Shown here piece by piece: positions 32,204 to 39,012 of a stretch of 42,273 bases of DNA (position 1 is its first letter; each line of letters opens with the position of its first letter). Position numbers and translations under genes: made by a program. The notes beneath the pieces were generated by a model, which saw only the letters and a program-made list of their open reading frames with translations, searched no databases and was not told the DNA's origin. This DNA is from a virus, in IMG/VR virus record IMGVR_UViG_3300045996_001555, positions 1 through 42,273 of that record; one strand, written 5' to 3'.

Positions 32204-32890
32204 CTAACTCGCGTATTTCTTCCCAACAACCCTATGGGCGATGGGCCAAATCTTTCGGCTTTCCTTGAAATCTTTGGCAGGATTCCACTGTTGAAGATCC
32301 CACTCTCTATCGTTCCAGCCCGTCAGGCGCTTTATGATCGCCTCGGCGTCCTCGCCTAGTGGCGGGGTGTGGTAGAAAACATGCGGCTGTCCCCGCATGG
32401 GCCTTAGCACCGGGTTTACGTAGGCATAGTCGCCGGGCCAAAACTCCGGCTCCATGGAGCTACCATCGACCATTATGCCGTAGGCGCCCGTGACATTCTC
32501 CAGTTCGGCCGGCATCTCGACGCGATCCACCACGTCTGAGCCGACTATCAGCTTCCCTCCGCCGCCCGCCGCGCCCGAAAAGATGTCTAGCAATTTGGCG
32601 CGGCCGGGCAGGATCAAATGTTCGCCTGGGATGTGAGTGATCGGGTGGCCCTTCATCCGGGGCTCCGGCTCACCGACCACCGTTTCCGCGAACCGGATAC
32701 CTGTCGCCTCCTCGATCTTCTTGATGGTGGGCATCGACAGCACGAATTTGTACCCCTCGGCGTTCAGCCGCCGGGTGAGGGTGCTGCCCGCTATCCCGGC
32801 CTTCTTGGCAAGCCCGCCCGGCTTCAAGCCCGTGTCGGCAAGGACTTTCTGGAGGTAGCGGAGGTCGTCGTCTGAGGTCTGGTGGTCCAT
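32204..32890 (-). CDS. CI-like repressor, HTH plus S24 peptidase domain
   Basis: This 228-residue protein keeps the phage in lysogeny. The N-terminal domain has an HTH (LKPGGLAKKAGIAGSTLTRR, about 22-41). The C-terminal LexA-like domain has the catalytic serine S145 in VDGSSMEPEFWPGD and lysine K187 in AEAIIKRL. The linker contains AAGGGG near 107-112, a possible self-cleavage site. RecA-triggered cleavage would cause induction. Its gene starts at 32890, facing away from cro, with operators between. Confidence 0.9.
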   Translation of the reverse strand: MDHQTSDDDLRYLQKVLADTGLKPGGLAKKAGIAGSTLTRRLNAEGYKFVLSMPTIKKIEEATGIRFAETVVGEPEPRMKGHPITHIPGEHLILPGRAKLLDIFSGAAGGGGKLIVGSDVVDRVEMPAELENVTGAYGIMVDGSSMEPEFWPGDYAYVNPVLRPMRGQPHVFYHTPPLGEDAEAIIKRLTGWNDREWDLQQWNPAKDFKESRKIWPIAHRVVGKKYAS

Positions 32891-32974
32891 GCACGAAAAC
32901 TATTGACAGCCGTGCAGGACTGCACCATGCATCAATGCTTGCAAACCGTGCATTGATGCTGCATAGTGCAGGAC
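32891..32974. promoter_or_regulatory. Divergent CI/cro control region with three operators
   Basis: Three palindromic sites are seen: GTGCAGGACTGCAC (32912-32925), TGCATCAATGCT (32928-32939) and TGCATTGATGCT (32949-32960). The last two are 21 bp apart, two helical turns. A rightward promoter is likely, with TTGACA at 32903-32908 and ATGCAT 18 bases on, overlapping an operator. A second possible pair, TTGCAA and CATAGT (32962-32967), would give a nearly leaderless cro mRNA. CI would be read from the other strand across the same sites. Confidence 0.75.
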
Positions 32975-33175
32975 ATGGCTACGAAAGACGAAATCACCGA
33001 ATTTGAAACTCGCGCCAACAAGGCGGGGCTGAAAATCGCCGCCGTCCTGCGGGAAGCGGGCATCGACCGTTCGCTCTGGACGCGATGGAAAAACGGCTCG
33101 GTTGAGCCTCGCTTGGTCAGCTGGCGCGCTGTCGAAGCAGCCGCTGAAAAGCTCGGCCTCAAGAGGGCGGCATGA
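32975..33175 (+). CDS. Cro-like HTH protein
   Basis: This 66-residue protein has the size and layout of Cro: an HTH with KAGLKIAAVLREAGIDRSLW and then TRWKNGSVEPRL as the recognition region. It starts at ATG 32975 with GCAGGA upstream, 84 bases from the CI start and divergent to it. It should bind the same operators and favour lytic growth. It overlaps the next rightward frame by 4 bases. Confidence 0.78.
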   Translation: MATKDEITEFETRANKAGLKIAAVLREAGIDRSLWTRWKNGSVEPRLVSWRAVEAAAEKLGLKRAA

Positions 33176-33180
33176 GCGGA

Positions 33181-33450
33181 TCAGTGAAGCGCCCCGGCGG
33201 CCCCGGCCCGAACCACAGACAGCCCGATGCTCCGGCCCGCAAGGAACAGGATGCCGGGCAGGGCGCTGGTCGGCACGATCACCCGCGCCACGACAACGAA
33301 CTGCTCTCGACCGCCAATGCGTTGCGGTGCGAACAGCGTGAATCGGTAGCACCCGCCTCCAACGTCCTCGATCTCCCCAAGGCCGGACGCGAACACGTCC
33401 GCCACGGCGTGCGGATCGGTCATAGGCGGCATTTCCAGATTGAACTGCAC
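33181..33450 (-). CDS. Probable 89-residue leftward gene after cro
   Basis: The minus-strand frame has a strong start: GTG 33450 with GGGGAGG 6 bases before it. The product has a regular beta-strand pattern (DVGGGCYRFTLFAPQRI, REQFVVVARVIVPTSALP), which looks like a true fold. The plus-strand frame here (33172-33579) overlaps cro by ATGA but codes for a low-complexity His/Arg/Pro-rich sequence. I therefore prefer the minus gene. It would be antisense to the rightward early transcript. Confidence 0.55.
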   Translation of the reverse strand: MQFNLEMPPMTDPHAVADVFASGLGEIEDVGGGCYRFTLFAPQRIGGREQFVVVARVIVPTSALPGILFLAGRSIGLSVVRAGAAGALH

Positions 33451-33575
33451 GACGCTCCTCCCCAGCGAGCCCCGCGCGAAACTCACGCCGCGTCATGTGA
33501 CCGCGCAAGCGCTCCGTCGCCGTTCTCACCATGTGGTCGCGACCATGCTTACCGAGACGTGAACGGGAGGGCAGC

Positions 33576-33977
33576 ATGAAGGGCCGCGCGATCGTCATGG
33601 CTAAGCAGGTGGAGGCGCACTTTCTCCGTGGCTACAAGGCCGAGGCCCTGACCGAGCAGGCGGGCTGCTGCAAATACTGCTTCGCGCCGCTCACTGGCTC
33701 CACCGCTACCGCCGATCATGTGAGGCCCCGCTCCAAGGGCGGCACGAGCATGCGGCGCAACATCGTCGCGGCGTGTGTCGAGTGCAACGCTGCCAAAGGG
33801 TCAATGCCGGTTGGCGCTTTCAACAGAGCCATTCGCGTCCCGGAAGGGCACGGGCTCCACATCTGGCGAGCGTGGTCGCGTCGCCGCATCTGGCTGGCTA
33901 CCCATCGGGCCTGTCGGAACATCGGCTACTCCGTGGGTATCGAGAACACGACGCCGGTCGGTCGGAGAGCAGCATGA
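33576..33977 (+). CDS. HNH endonuclease
   Basis: This 133-residue protein has a zinc-supported HNH site: CCKYCFAPLTGSTATADHVR (with CxxC and the DH pair), KGGTSMRRNIVAACVECNAAKG (with the Asn and second CxxC). This is a typical HNH endonuclease of the McrA-like class. It starts at ATG 33576 after GGGAGG. In this place it may be a homing-type or host-DNA nuclease, or aid packaging, though it is far from terminase. Confidence 0.82.
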   Translation: MKGRAIVMAKQVEAHFLRGYKAEALTEQAGCCKYCFAPLTGSTATADHVRPRSKGGTSMRRNIVAACVECNAAKGSMPVGAFNRAIRVPEGHGLHIWRAWSRRRIWLATHRACRNIGYSVGIENTTPVGRRAA

Positions 33978-34069
33978 AGCCCGTCGCCCGATTCACCGAA
34001 CCGGCGCTCGTCATCGCAATCATCATCGCCATTGCCTGCGCAATAGCCATTGCAGCGGGAGTGCGGTGA
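33974..34069 (+). CDS. 31-residue membrane peptide
   Basis: The frame overlaps the HNH stop as ATGA. It encodes a short polar start (MKPVARFTEP) and one hydrophobic helix (ALVIAIIIAIACAIAIAAGV). It is directly followed by the next gene (TGAATG). Function unknown, but coupling at both ends argues for translation. Confidence 0.55.
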   Translation: MKPVARFTEPALVIAIIIAIACAIAIAAGVR

Positions 34070-34393
34070 ATGGGGAAGCCGGAGGATATCAGCGACGAGG
34101 TTTGGTCTGAGGCGAAAGCTGCCGCGGGCGGCTGGATGGCCGCGGGCGAGTCTGAGAGCAACGCTGCGCTCATTGAATCGGTCGCCCGCGCCATCCTCGC
34201 TGCTGAGAAGCGCGGCGAAGAGCGCGAACGTGAGCGGGCCAAGGACATGGCCGACTGCCTCAGCGACATGACCGAGCACTACGTTGCTCTCGTCAACAGC
34301 GGCGATGCTGGCTTCTGGAACGCCGAGGAAGAAATCGAGGTACAGGCCGCTCGCCAGATGATCGTCGCCATCCGCAACGGGGGCGCGTCCTAG
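34070..34393 (+). CDS. Unknown 107-residue helical protein
   Basis: An acidic, mainly helical protein (DISDEVWSEAKAAAGGWMAA, then SVARAILAAEKRGEERERER). The start follows the previous stop directly. Similar early phage proteins have no known function. A coiled-coil or dimer is likely from the heptad-like pattern. Confidence 0.62.
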   Translation: MGKPEDISDEVWSEAKAAAGGWMAAGESESNAALIESVARAILAAEKRGEERERERAKDMADCLSDMTEHYVALVNSGDAGFWNAEEEIEVQAARQMIVAIRNGGAS

Positions 34394-34609
34394 ATGCTCA
34401 CGCTCCCAGCAAACGACAATCAACACCGTCCAGCGGTGGACCAATCGACGGCAGCACTGATGGAAGTGCCCCGGGGGCAGCAGCGCGACGGTGAGCGCAG
34501 GGCTGTTATGGGGGCGAACAGCGCCGAAAGAACGCCAGCGGGTACTCAAGCCCCGCCCGTCGATACCCATTTCCCTCGCATCCCTCATCGCGGGGCGGTG
34601 CGGGCATGA
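34394..34609 (+). CDS. Unknown 71-residue protein
   Basis: A polar protein without clear secondary structure (TLPANDNQHRPAVDQSTAAL, Pro/Arg/Gln rich). It begins immediately after the previous stop (TAGATG) and overlaps the next rightward frame as ATGA. The coupling favours it, while the low-complexity composition weakens it. Confidence 0.42.
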   Translation: MLTLPANDNQHRPAVDQSTAALMEVPRGQQRDGERRAVMGANSAERTPAGTQAPPVDTHFPRIPHRGAVRA

Positions 34610-34935
34610 TCTCCAGCAACAAGCACCAGATGAGAACCGGCGCGGCGTGTGGGCAACACGCTACGGGCGGCGTTACGCGCCGGTTCACACCTGCTGCTCA
34701 CCAAGCGCAGGGCGGGCGGCATGTGCCGTCCGTTGGAGCTGCCAGCGATTCCTCCTCGCTGTTTGACGCTCCCCGTAAAGTCGCGGAACGCACCTCCCTC
34801 ATCCGCGCACAACTGAGCCGGGCCTTCGGGCTCGGCTCCTTTTCCCAATTCTCGCTGCGCTTCAATGGCGGCAGCAGCCATCTTCGCGTTCCTCAGCACC
34901 TCGACTGCCAGGTCATGTACGTGCCGGAACGTCAT
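34585..34935 (-). CDS. Possible leftward gene, 116 residues (alternative to plus-strand frame)
   Basis: From ATG 34935 the minus strand codes for a plausible helical start (FRHVHDLAVEVLRNAKMAAA, then EAQRELGKGAEPEG), with GAAAGG upstream. The competing plus-strand frame 34606-35037 (143 residues) starts with ATGA coupling but looks irregular. The evidence does not decide between them. Only one is likely to be real. Confidence 0.3.
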   Translation of the reverse strand: MTFRHVHDLAVEVLRNAKMAAAAIEAQRELGKGAEPEGPAQLCADEGGAFRDFTGSVKQRGGIAGSSNGRHMPPALRLVSSRCEPARNAARSVLPTRRAGSHLVLVAGDHARTAPR

Positions 34936-35037
34936 TCGTCGTCGCCTTTCGTGGTCCGTCGTCTCGATGACGATGAACATATGAAAGGCCACCGAGAACC
35001 ATGTTCCAGAAATCAGAGAAAGCGACTCCCCCAATGA
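34606..35037 (+). CDS. Possible rightward gene, 143 residues (alternative to minus-strand frame)
   Basis: The frame fills the gap between 34609 and 35001 in the rightward operon. Its ATG overlaps the previous stop (ATGA), and its end overlaps the next start by 37 bases. The sequence has a helical middle (APRKVAERTSLIRAQLSRAF) but is otherwise Ser/His/Arg-rich and irregular, with no recognised domain. Confidence 0.35.
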   Translation: MISSNKHQMRTGAACGQHATGGVTRRFTPAAHQAQGGRHVPSVGAASDSSSLFDAPRKVAERTSLIRAQLSRAFGLGSFSQFSLRFNGGSSHLRVPQHLDCQVMYVPERHSSSPFVVRRLDDDEHMKGHREPCSRNQRKRLPQ

Positions 35038-35375
35038 GTGTCGAAGCCGCTACCGAGTACGTGCGGGTAATGGTCCAGCGAGAAAGCCGGGGCCCCGGCG
35101 ACCTCGACAATGCCATGAGCCGTATCGAGGCCAAATACGGCCTCCCGTTCTGGACCCTTTGGCACTTGCGCAGAGGCAAGGCCAAGACCGTCGAGGCTTC
35201 ATTGCTGGCGCGTATTCGCGGCGCCTACCTCGACATGTGCCAACGGCAGGCGAGCAACCTGCTTCACGAGATCAAGATCGAGGCGGCAACCGGCGATGAT
35301 TTGGATGGAGATATTGCGGCAGAGCTTGAGGCTTTGGTGGCGAAGATTAAGGCGAAGAGGGAGGCGGTGAAGTGA
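35001..35375 (+). CDS. Unknown 124-residue early protein
   Basis: A helical protein with SVEAATEYVRVMVQRESRGP, an ARIEAKYGLPFWTLWHLRRG-like segment (MSRIEAKYGLPFWTLWHLRR) that resembles a DNA-binding helix pair, and a charged C-terminal helix (AELEALVAKIKAKREAVK). Related proteins are common in alphaproteobacterial phages. ATG 35001 gives a full-length form; ATG 35034 would remove 11 residues. It overlaps the next gene as GTGA. Confidence 0.65.
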   Translation: MFQKSEKATPPMSVEAATEYVRVMVQRESRGPGDLDNAMSRIEAKYGLPFWTLWHLRRGKAKTVEASLLARIRGAYLDMCQRQASNLLHEIKIEAATGDDLDGDIAAELEALVAKIKAKREAVK

Positions 35376-36067
35376 GCAAGGCCTTCATCTACGCCGTGGG
35401 AGCCGACTGGACGGGGCCGGTAAAGATCGGCGTGGCTAGTGACGTAGCTCGTCGGCTTGAGCGGTTGCAGAGCGGCAACCACGTCCTGCTGTCGGCGCTA
35501 TGGACCAGCCACGGACTCAGTGACCCTTTCGCCGTCGAGGCGGCGCTTCACCGTGAGTTTGACAAGTACCGCATTCGCGGCGAGTGGTTCTCGATACCTG
35601 GCTTGTCCGCCGCCATGCTCGAAGAGGCGGTGGAAAGGCTGAAGGCGGACGCAGTGTCACGGCGACATGCGCCCAAGGCGGACACGTCCTTCGCAACCAT
35701 CCTCGCGGTCCGTACCCTCATTGACTGCGCCAAGCGTGAAGGCCTCAGCACAGAGGACGCGATAGGCAAGGTGGCATCGGACGCCGACGTTGGTCGGAGC
35801 CTCGTATGGGCGCTCTGCTATCGGCCTCCCGCTGACGTTTGGACATCGGACTACGCACGCATCGCCGCGGCCACATTCAAGGCCGCAGGCAAGCCGGGAT
35901 TCACCGTCGATGAAATACCAAGCTCGATCACGCTTCGATTGGTGGTCCTGCAACTCCGTCATGCCCGCGGTCTGCCCGAAATTGAGAACCGCGCCGCACT
36001 TATCAGCGAGGCGGAAGCTTCGCTCGGCACTCCGGTCCAGCCCGAATACGAAAGCAGGGAGCGATAG
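35372..36067 (+). CDS. GIY-YIG / T5orf172-like protein, copy 2
   Basis: This 231-residue protein starts at GTG 35372 with GGGAGG upstream. The N-terminal 90 residues form a T5orf172/Mug113 GIY-YIG unit: FIYAVGADWTGPVKIGVASD (residues 5-24), with ARRLERLQSG following, then EAALHREFDKYRIRGEWFSI (56-75). The C-terminal part is helical and may direct target binding. It is about twice the size of the copy at 22775-23098. Confidence 0.72.
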   Translation: MSKAFIYAVGADWTGPVKIGVASDVARRLERLQSGNHVLLSALWTSHGLSDPFAVEAALHREFDKYRIRGEWFSIPGLSAAMLEEAVERLKADAVSRRHAPKADTSFATILAVRTLIDCAKREGLSTEDAIGKVASDADVGRSLVWALCYRPPADVWTSDYARIAAATFKAAGKPGFTVDEIPSSITLRLVVLQLRHARGLPEIENRAALISEAEASLGTPVQPEYESRER

Positions 36068-36247
36068 ATGAAGTTCACCATAGGCTTCATCGCGTTGAAC
36101 GCCCTGTCAGCCATACTCAACGGACGGGGCTATCTGGCGGACGGCGACACCGCGAGCCTCGTCTTCGCCGCGGTAAACACCGCCATTGCGGTGGCGCTCA
36201 TTGGCATCCTGTGGATCGAACTTCGCCAACACGCAGACGGGGAGTAG
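36068..36247 (+). CDS. 59-residue membrane protein
   Basis: The frame starts right after the previous stop (TAGATG). It has two hydrophobic stretches (FTIGFIALNALSAIL and LVFAAVNTAIAVALIGILWI) separated by a polar loop (NGRGYLADGDTA). A two-helix membrane protein of unknown role. GAGCG before the ATG is a weak ribosome site. Confidence 0.55.
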   Translation: MKFTIGFIALNALSAILNGRGYLADGDTASLVFAAVNTAIAVALIGILWIELRQHADGE

Positions 36248-36251
36248 GTAG

Positions 36252-36998
36252 ATGCGGATCGCTGAAGACGTACTCGCTGTTCTCGACGCGGCGGAAGTCA
36301 CTGGCAACCGGCTCGTGCTGCAGGGGCAGTTGGATCGGAAGCTCTATGCTGACGTGAACAAGGTCATCGAAGCCATTGGCGGAAAATGGAACCGGGGCGC
36401 AAAGGCTCACGTGTTCGACATGCCCGCCTCTGAGGTCCTGGAACCGATCCTCGATACCGGTGAATACAGCCGCACCAAGCAAGACTTCGGGCAGTTCGAT
36501 AGCCCAGAAGAAGTCGTAGAACGCGTGCTGCAGCTTGCCAAGATCGAGCCGGGCATGACGGTGCTGGAGCCTAGCGCTGGTCTTGGCAATCTCGCCAAGG
36601 CGGCGGAACGTGCCGGCGGCGTGGTCACGGCTGTTGAGATCGACGCGAAGCGCGCTGCAGCTCTCAATGGCGCCGCCATTCCGAAAGCGACGGTCGTCAA
36701 GGCGGACTTCTTGGCGTGGTCTCCCGCGGCGCAATTTGACCGCGTAGTGATGAACCCGCCGTTCGCTCGACAGGTCGACATCGACCACGTGTTGCGCGCC
36801 TTCGACATGCTCAAGCCGGGCGGTCGGCTAGTGTCCGTAATGTCGGGCGGCGTGCTGTTCCGCAACAATCGCAAGGCGGCTGACTTCCGGACGTTTGTTG
36901 ACCGCTTCGGCGCGGCCTTCATCAAACTGCCGGCTGGGGCGTTCGCTTCGTCCGGCACTGAGGTCAGCACCTGCATTCTGACGCTGGTGCGCGAATGA
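36252..36998 (+). CDS. DNA methyltransferase, N6-adenine type
   Basis: This 248-residue enzyme has SAM motif I as VLEPSAGLGNLA (105-116), an acidic residue in VTAVEIDAKRA (125-135) and the catalytic NPPF at 168-171, the order of gamma-class adenine methyltransferases. An N-terminal extension of about 80 residues may recognise DNA. There is no endonuclease next to it, so it is an orphan enzyme. It may protect phage DNA or change gene control, and the GcrA-like gene nearby makes the latter attractive. Its target sequence is unknown. Confidence 0.82.
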   Translation: MRIAEDVLAVLDAAEVTGNRLVLQGQLDRKLYADVNKVIEAIGGKWNRGAKAHVFDMPASEVLEPILDTGEYSRTKQDFGQFDSPEEVVERVLQLAKIEPGMTVLEPSAGLGNLAKAAERAGGVVTAVEIDAKRAAALNGAAIPKATVVKADFLAWSPAAQFDRVVMNPPFARQVDIDHVLRAFDMLKPGGRLVSVMSGGVLFRNNRKAADFRTFVDRFGAAFIKLPAGAFASSGTEVSTCILTLVRE

Positions 36999-37189
36999 GC
37001 CGCCAGCAAACGAACCGCGAAGTCCGAGACGAGGCCCAGCGCTTCAACGAGACCTACCACAAGCTCAAGGCAGAGCTTCGCGCTGCAGGAATCCGCAACG
37101 TCCACACGAGCCCCAAGGCCCGCAAGCTCATCGCTATCGCAGCAACAGCATCTCTTGACGCATCAGCACAGAGGCAGGGGAGGGCGTAG
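36995..37189 (+). CDS. Unknown 64-residue basic protein
   Basis: A small helical, basic protein (EVRDEAQRFNETYHKLKAEL, then SPKARKLIAIAATASLDASA). It overlaps the methyltransferase stop as ATGA and precedes RusA. DNA association is possible from charge. Confidence 0.58.
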   Translation: MSRQQTNREVRDEAQRFNETYHKLKAELRAAGIRNVHTSPKARKLIAIAATASLDASAQRQGRA

Positions 37190-37194
37190 ACCCC

Positions 37195-37575
37195 ATGCAC
37201 ACAGACACGCAAAGCGGGGGAGGGGGAGAGGTGCGGCTGGCTCTGAGCTGGCCGCCGTCCGTGAACAACCTGTTCCTCAACCGACAGGGCCGTGGCCGCA
37301 TCCGCTCGCCTGAGTATCGCGCTTGGGCTGAGGAAGCGGGCTGGATCATCGGTACGTCCAAGCAGCCGAAGCTCAAGGGCCCGGTTCGGGTCGCGATTGC
37401 GTACCGCGCTCCCGACCGCCGCAAGCGTGACCTCGACAACCTATTGAAGCCCGTTCTGGACCTGCTCGTCACGCACGAAATCATCGAGGCCGACGATAGC
37501 ACGATTGTCCGCAAGATCGAAGCGGAATGGGTGGAGTCGGGGGAGCCATGCACAGTCACAGTGAGGCCGATATGA
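37195..37575 (+). CDS. rusA: RusA-family Holliday junction resolvase
   Basis: This 126-residue enzyme cuts four-way DNA junctions. The family signature is clear: PPSVNNLFLN near residues 20-29, RDLDNLLKPVLDLL (78-91) with D79, D81 and K85, and EADDSTIVRKIEAEW (98-112) with D100/D101. It works downstream of recombination or replication, together with the Bet and NinB products of the leftward operon. It overlaps the next gene by 4 bases. Confidence 0.9.
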   Translation: MHTDTQSGGGGEVRLALSWPPSVNNLFLNRQGRGRIRSPEYRAWAEEAGWIIGTSKQPKLKGPVRVAIAYRAPDRRKRDLDNLLKPVLDLLVTHEIIEADDSTIVRKIEAEWVESGEPCTVTVRPI

Positions 37576-37772
37576 GCGACACGATCGACGCATTCCCGAC
37601 ATTCGTCCCTTGGTACGGGCGCACGATGCTTCGCATCCCCAAAGACCCAGCCACGCCAGAGGAGCAACGGCTTCGCGCGTTCGCTCGGCAGTGCCGCGTT
37701 GATCGGATCAAGGCCAACGTTGAGAAGGCGCCGTCCGTGTCGATGTTCGTTTGGGAGGAGCGCGCAGCATGA
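37572..37772 (+). CDS. Unknown 66-residue protein
   Basis: A short protein with an aromatic start (FPTFVPWYGRTMLRIPKDPA) and a basic helix (EEQRLRAFARQCRVDRIKAN). It overlaps RusA and GcrA genes by ATGA, so it is part of one translational chain. No family is recognised. Confidence 0.58.
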   Translation: MSDTIDAFPTFVPWYGRTMLRIPKDPATPEEQRLRAFARQCRVDRIKANVEKAPSVSMFVWEERAA

Positions 37773-38281
37773 GGACCAAGGGCGCAAGCAAGTGGACCGA
37801 GGCGCAGGACAGTGACCTCCGCCGCATGTGGGACGTAGAGGGCCTATCGTCCGGGGACATCGCCCATGTCATGGGCATGACCCGCAACGCGGTGATCGGC
37901 CGCGCGCGTCGGCTCGATCTGTCGATGCGCGCCAGCAAGGTCCAGCCGCGCATCAAGCCCCGCAAGACGTATGAACTGGCAGCGCCGCGCAAGCCGCGTC
38001 CGGTGCTCAACGCCATGCGCCAGCCTGGACCGGTGTTCTTGTCCGCGCCTGACATGAAGTTGCTGCGCGGCGCGGCTTGGTCCCCGCTACCTGGCACAGC
38101 CCCGGTGACGCTGGTCGATCTCGACCGCGGCATGTGCAAGTGGCCCGTTGGCGATACTGCCCCGTTCCTATTCTGCGGCGCCTCATGTGAGGGCTCCTAT
38201 TGCGAGACCCATCAAGCCCTGTCTGCGGGGCAGGGGACGCCAAGCGAGCGCGACGCCCACAAATGGAAGGAAGCCGCATGA
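37769..38281 (+). CDS. gcrA: GcrA-family cell-cycle regulator
   Basis: This 170-residue protein matches GcrA: an N-terminal HTH with WTEAQDSDLRRMWDVEGLSS and then TRNAVIGRARRLDL (38-51), a basic linker, and a C-terminal domain with CKWPVGDTAPFLFCG (123-137) and EGSYCETH (141-148). In Caulobacter, GcrA binds sigma-70 RNA polymerase and responds to adenine-methylated GANTC DNA. A phage copy could redirect host transcription. ATG 37769 overlaps the previous stop. Confidence 0.88.
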   Translation: MRTKGASKWTEAQDSDLRRMWDVEGLSSGDIAHVMGMTRNAVIGRARRLDLSMRASKVQPRIKPRKTYELAAPRKPRPVLNAMRQPGPVFLSAPDMKLLRGAAWSPLPGTAPVTLVDLDRGMCKWPVGDTAPFLFCGASCEGSYCETHQALSAGQGTPSERDAHKWKEAA

Positions 38282-38598
38282 AGTGCCCGTGCTGTGGCGG
38301 CGACATGCCCGCCGTAATCCCCACGACAGCTCTTTCGGCAATCCCCATGCCCGACAGCGAGCGTACGATCCTTGACCTGGCTATCGCCTCGTATCCGCGC
38401 GCGGTGATGACACAGACGATTACCAACGCTCTCTGGGGTCTCCGTGCCGACGGCGGCCCGATGGAGCCCGAAAACGGCATCGGCGTCCGCGTCCACCGGC
38501 TGAACAAGAAGATCAAGCCCGTTGGCTGGCGTGTCCGCGCCGTCAACAACGCCTTTCATGGCCGCCGCCTCGAGCCCATCGGAGATGCACATGCATGA
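38278..38598 (+). CDS. Zinc-ribbon and winged-helix-like protein
   Basis: This 106-residue protein begins MKCPCCGGDMP, a CPxC-type knuckle with C3, C5 and C6. The remainder (RTILDLAIASYPRAVMTQTI, then GIGVRVHRLNKKIKPVGWRV) resembles the winged DNA-binding domain of OmpR-type regulators. It overlaps the GcrA stop as ATGA. It may regulate transcription with GcrA. Confidence 0.68.
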   Translation: MKCPCCGGDMPAVIPTTALSAIPMPDSERTILDLAIASYPRAVMTQTITNALWGLRADGGPMEPENGIGVRVHRLNKKIKPVGWRVRAVNNAFHGRRLEPIGDAHA

Positions 38599-38935
38599 GA
38601 ACGTGGTGAGCTTGTTCGAACAGCCCGCGCCAGCTCCGGCCGGCGATTTCGAGGCCATTTGGAAGCTATGGCCCAACAAGGCGAAAAAGGTGCTCGCCAA
38701 GGCCAAGTACGACGCAATTCTAAAGGGCGGGTTCAAGACCCGCACGCTGGACAAGGACAGCGGGCAATATGTCGAGATCGAGCTGGCAGCCAGCCCGGAT
38801 GAAATCCTCGCTGGCGTGAAGGCCTATGTGACCGCCCAAGTCGATCGGCGCACCTTCAAATTGAAGGATGACGGCAAGTTCATCCCGCACCTCGCGACCT
38901 TCCTGAATCAAGGCCGGTGGGAGGACTTTCAATGA
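38585..38935 (+). CDS. Replication-protein-like C-terminal module
   Basis: This 116-residue protein has the pattern FEAIWKLWPNKAKKVLAKAK, a SPDEILAGVKAYVTAQ helix and KFIPHLATFLNQGRWEDFQ at the end. This is the standard C-terminal domain of phage replication initiator or helicase-loader proteins, here as a small stand-alone gene. ATG 38585 and ATG 38591 are both possible. No helicase or polymerase gene accompanies it, so host replication proteins are probably recruited. Confidence 0.72.
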   Translation: MHMHENVVSLFEQPAPAPAGDFEAIWKLWPNKAKKVLAKAKYDAILKGGFKTRTLDKDSGQYVEIELAASPDEILAGVKAYVTAQVDRRTFKLKDDGKFIPHLATFLNQGRWEDFQ

Positions 38936-38961
38936 CCTGTGGAAAACCCGCAAACCCCACT

Positions 38962-39003
38962 TGTTCCGGGCCTTTCCTGGGCAGTGTTCTGGTAATGTTC
39001 CAG
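38962..39003 (+). repeat. Three short repeats, iteron-like
   Basis: TGTTCCGG (38962-38969), TGTTCTGG (38985-38992) and TGTTCCAG (38996-39003) follow the replication-protein gene directly. Three 8-base similar units could be initiator sites, but the spacing is irregular (23 and 11 bases). The support is weak. Confidence 0.35.
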
Positions 39004-39012
39004 TGAAAATAA

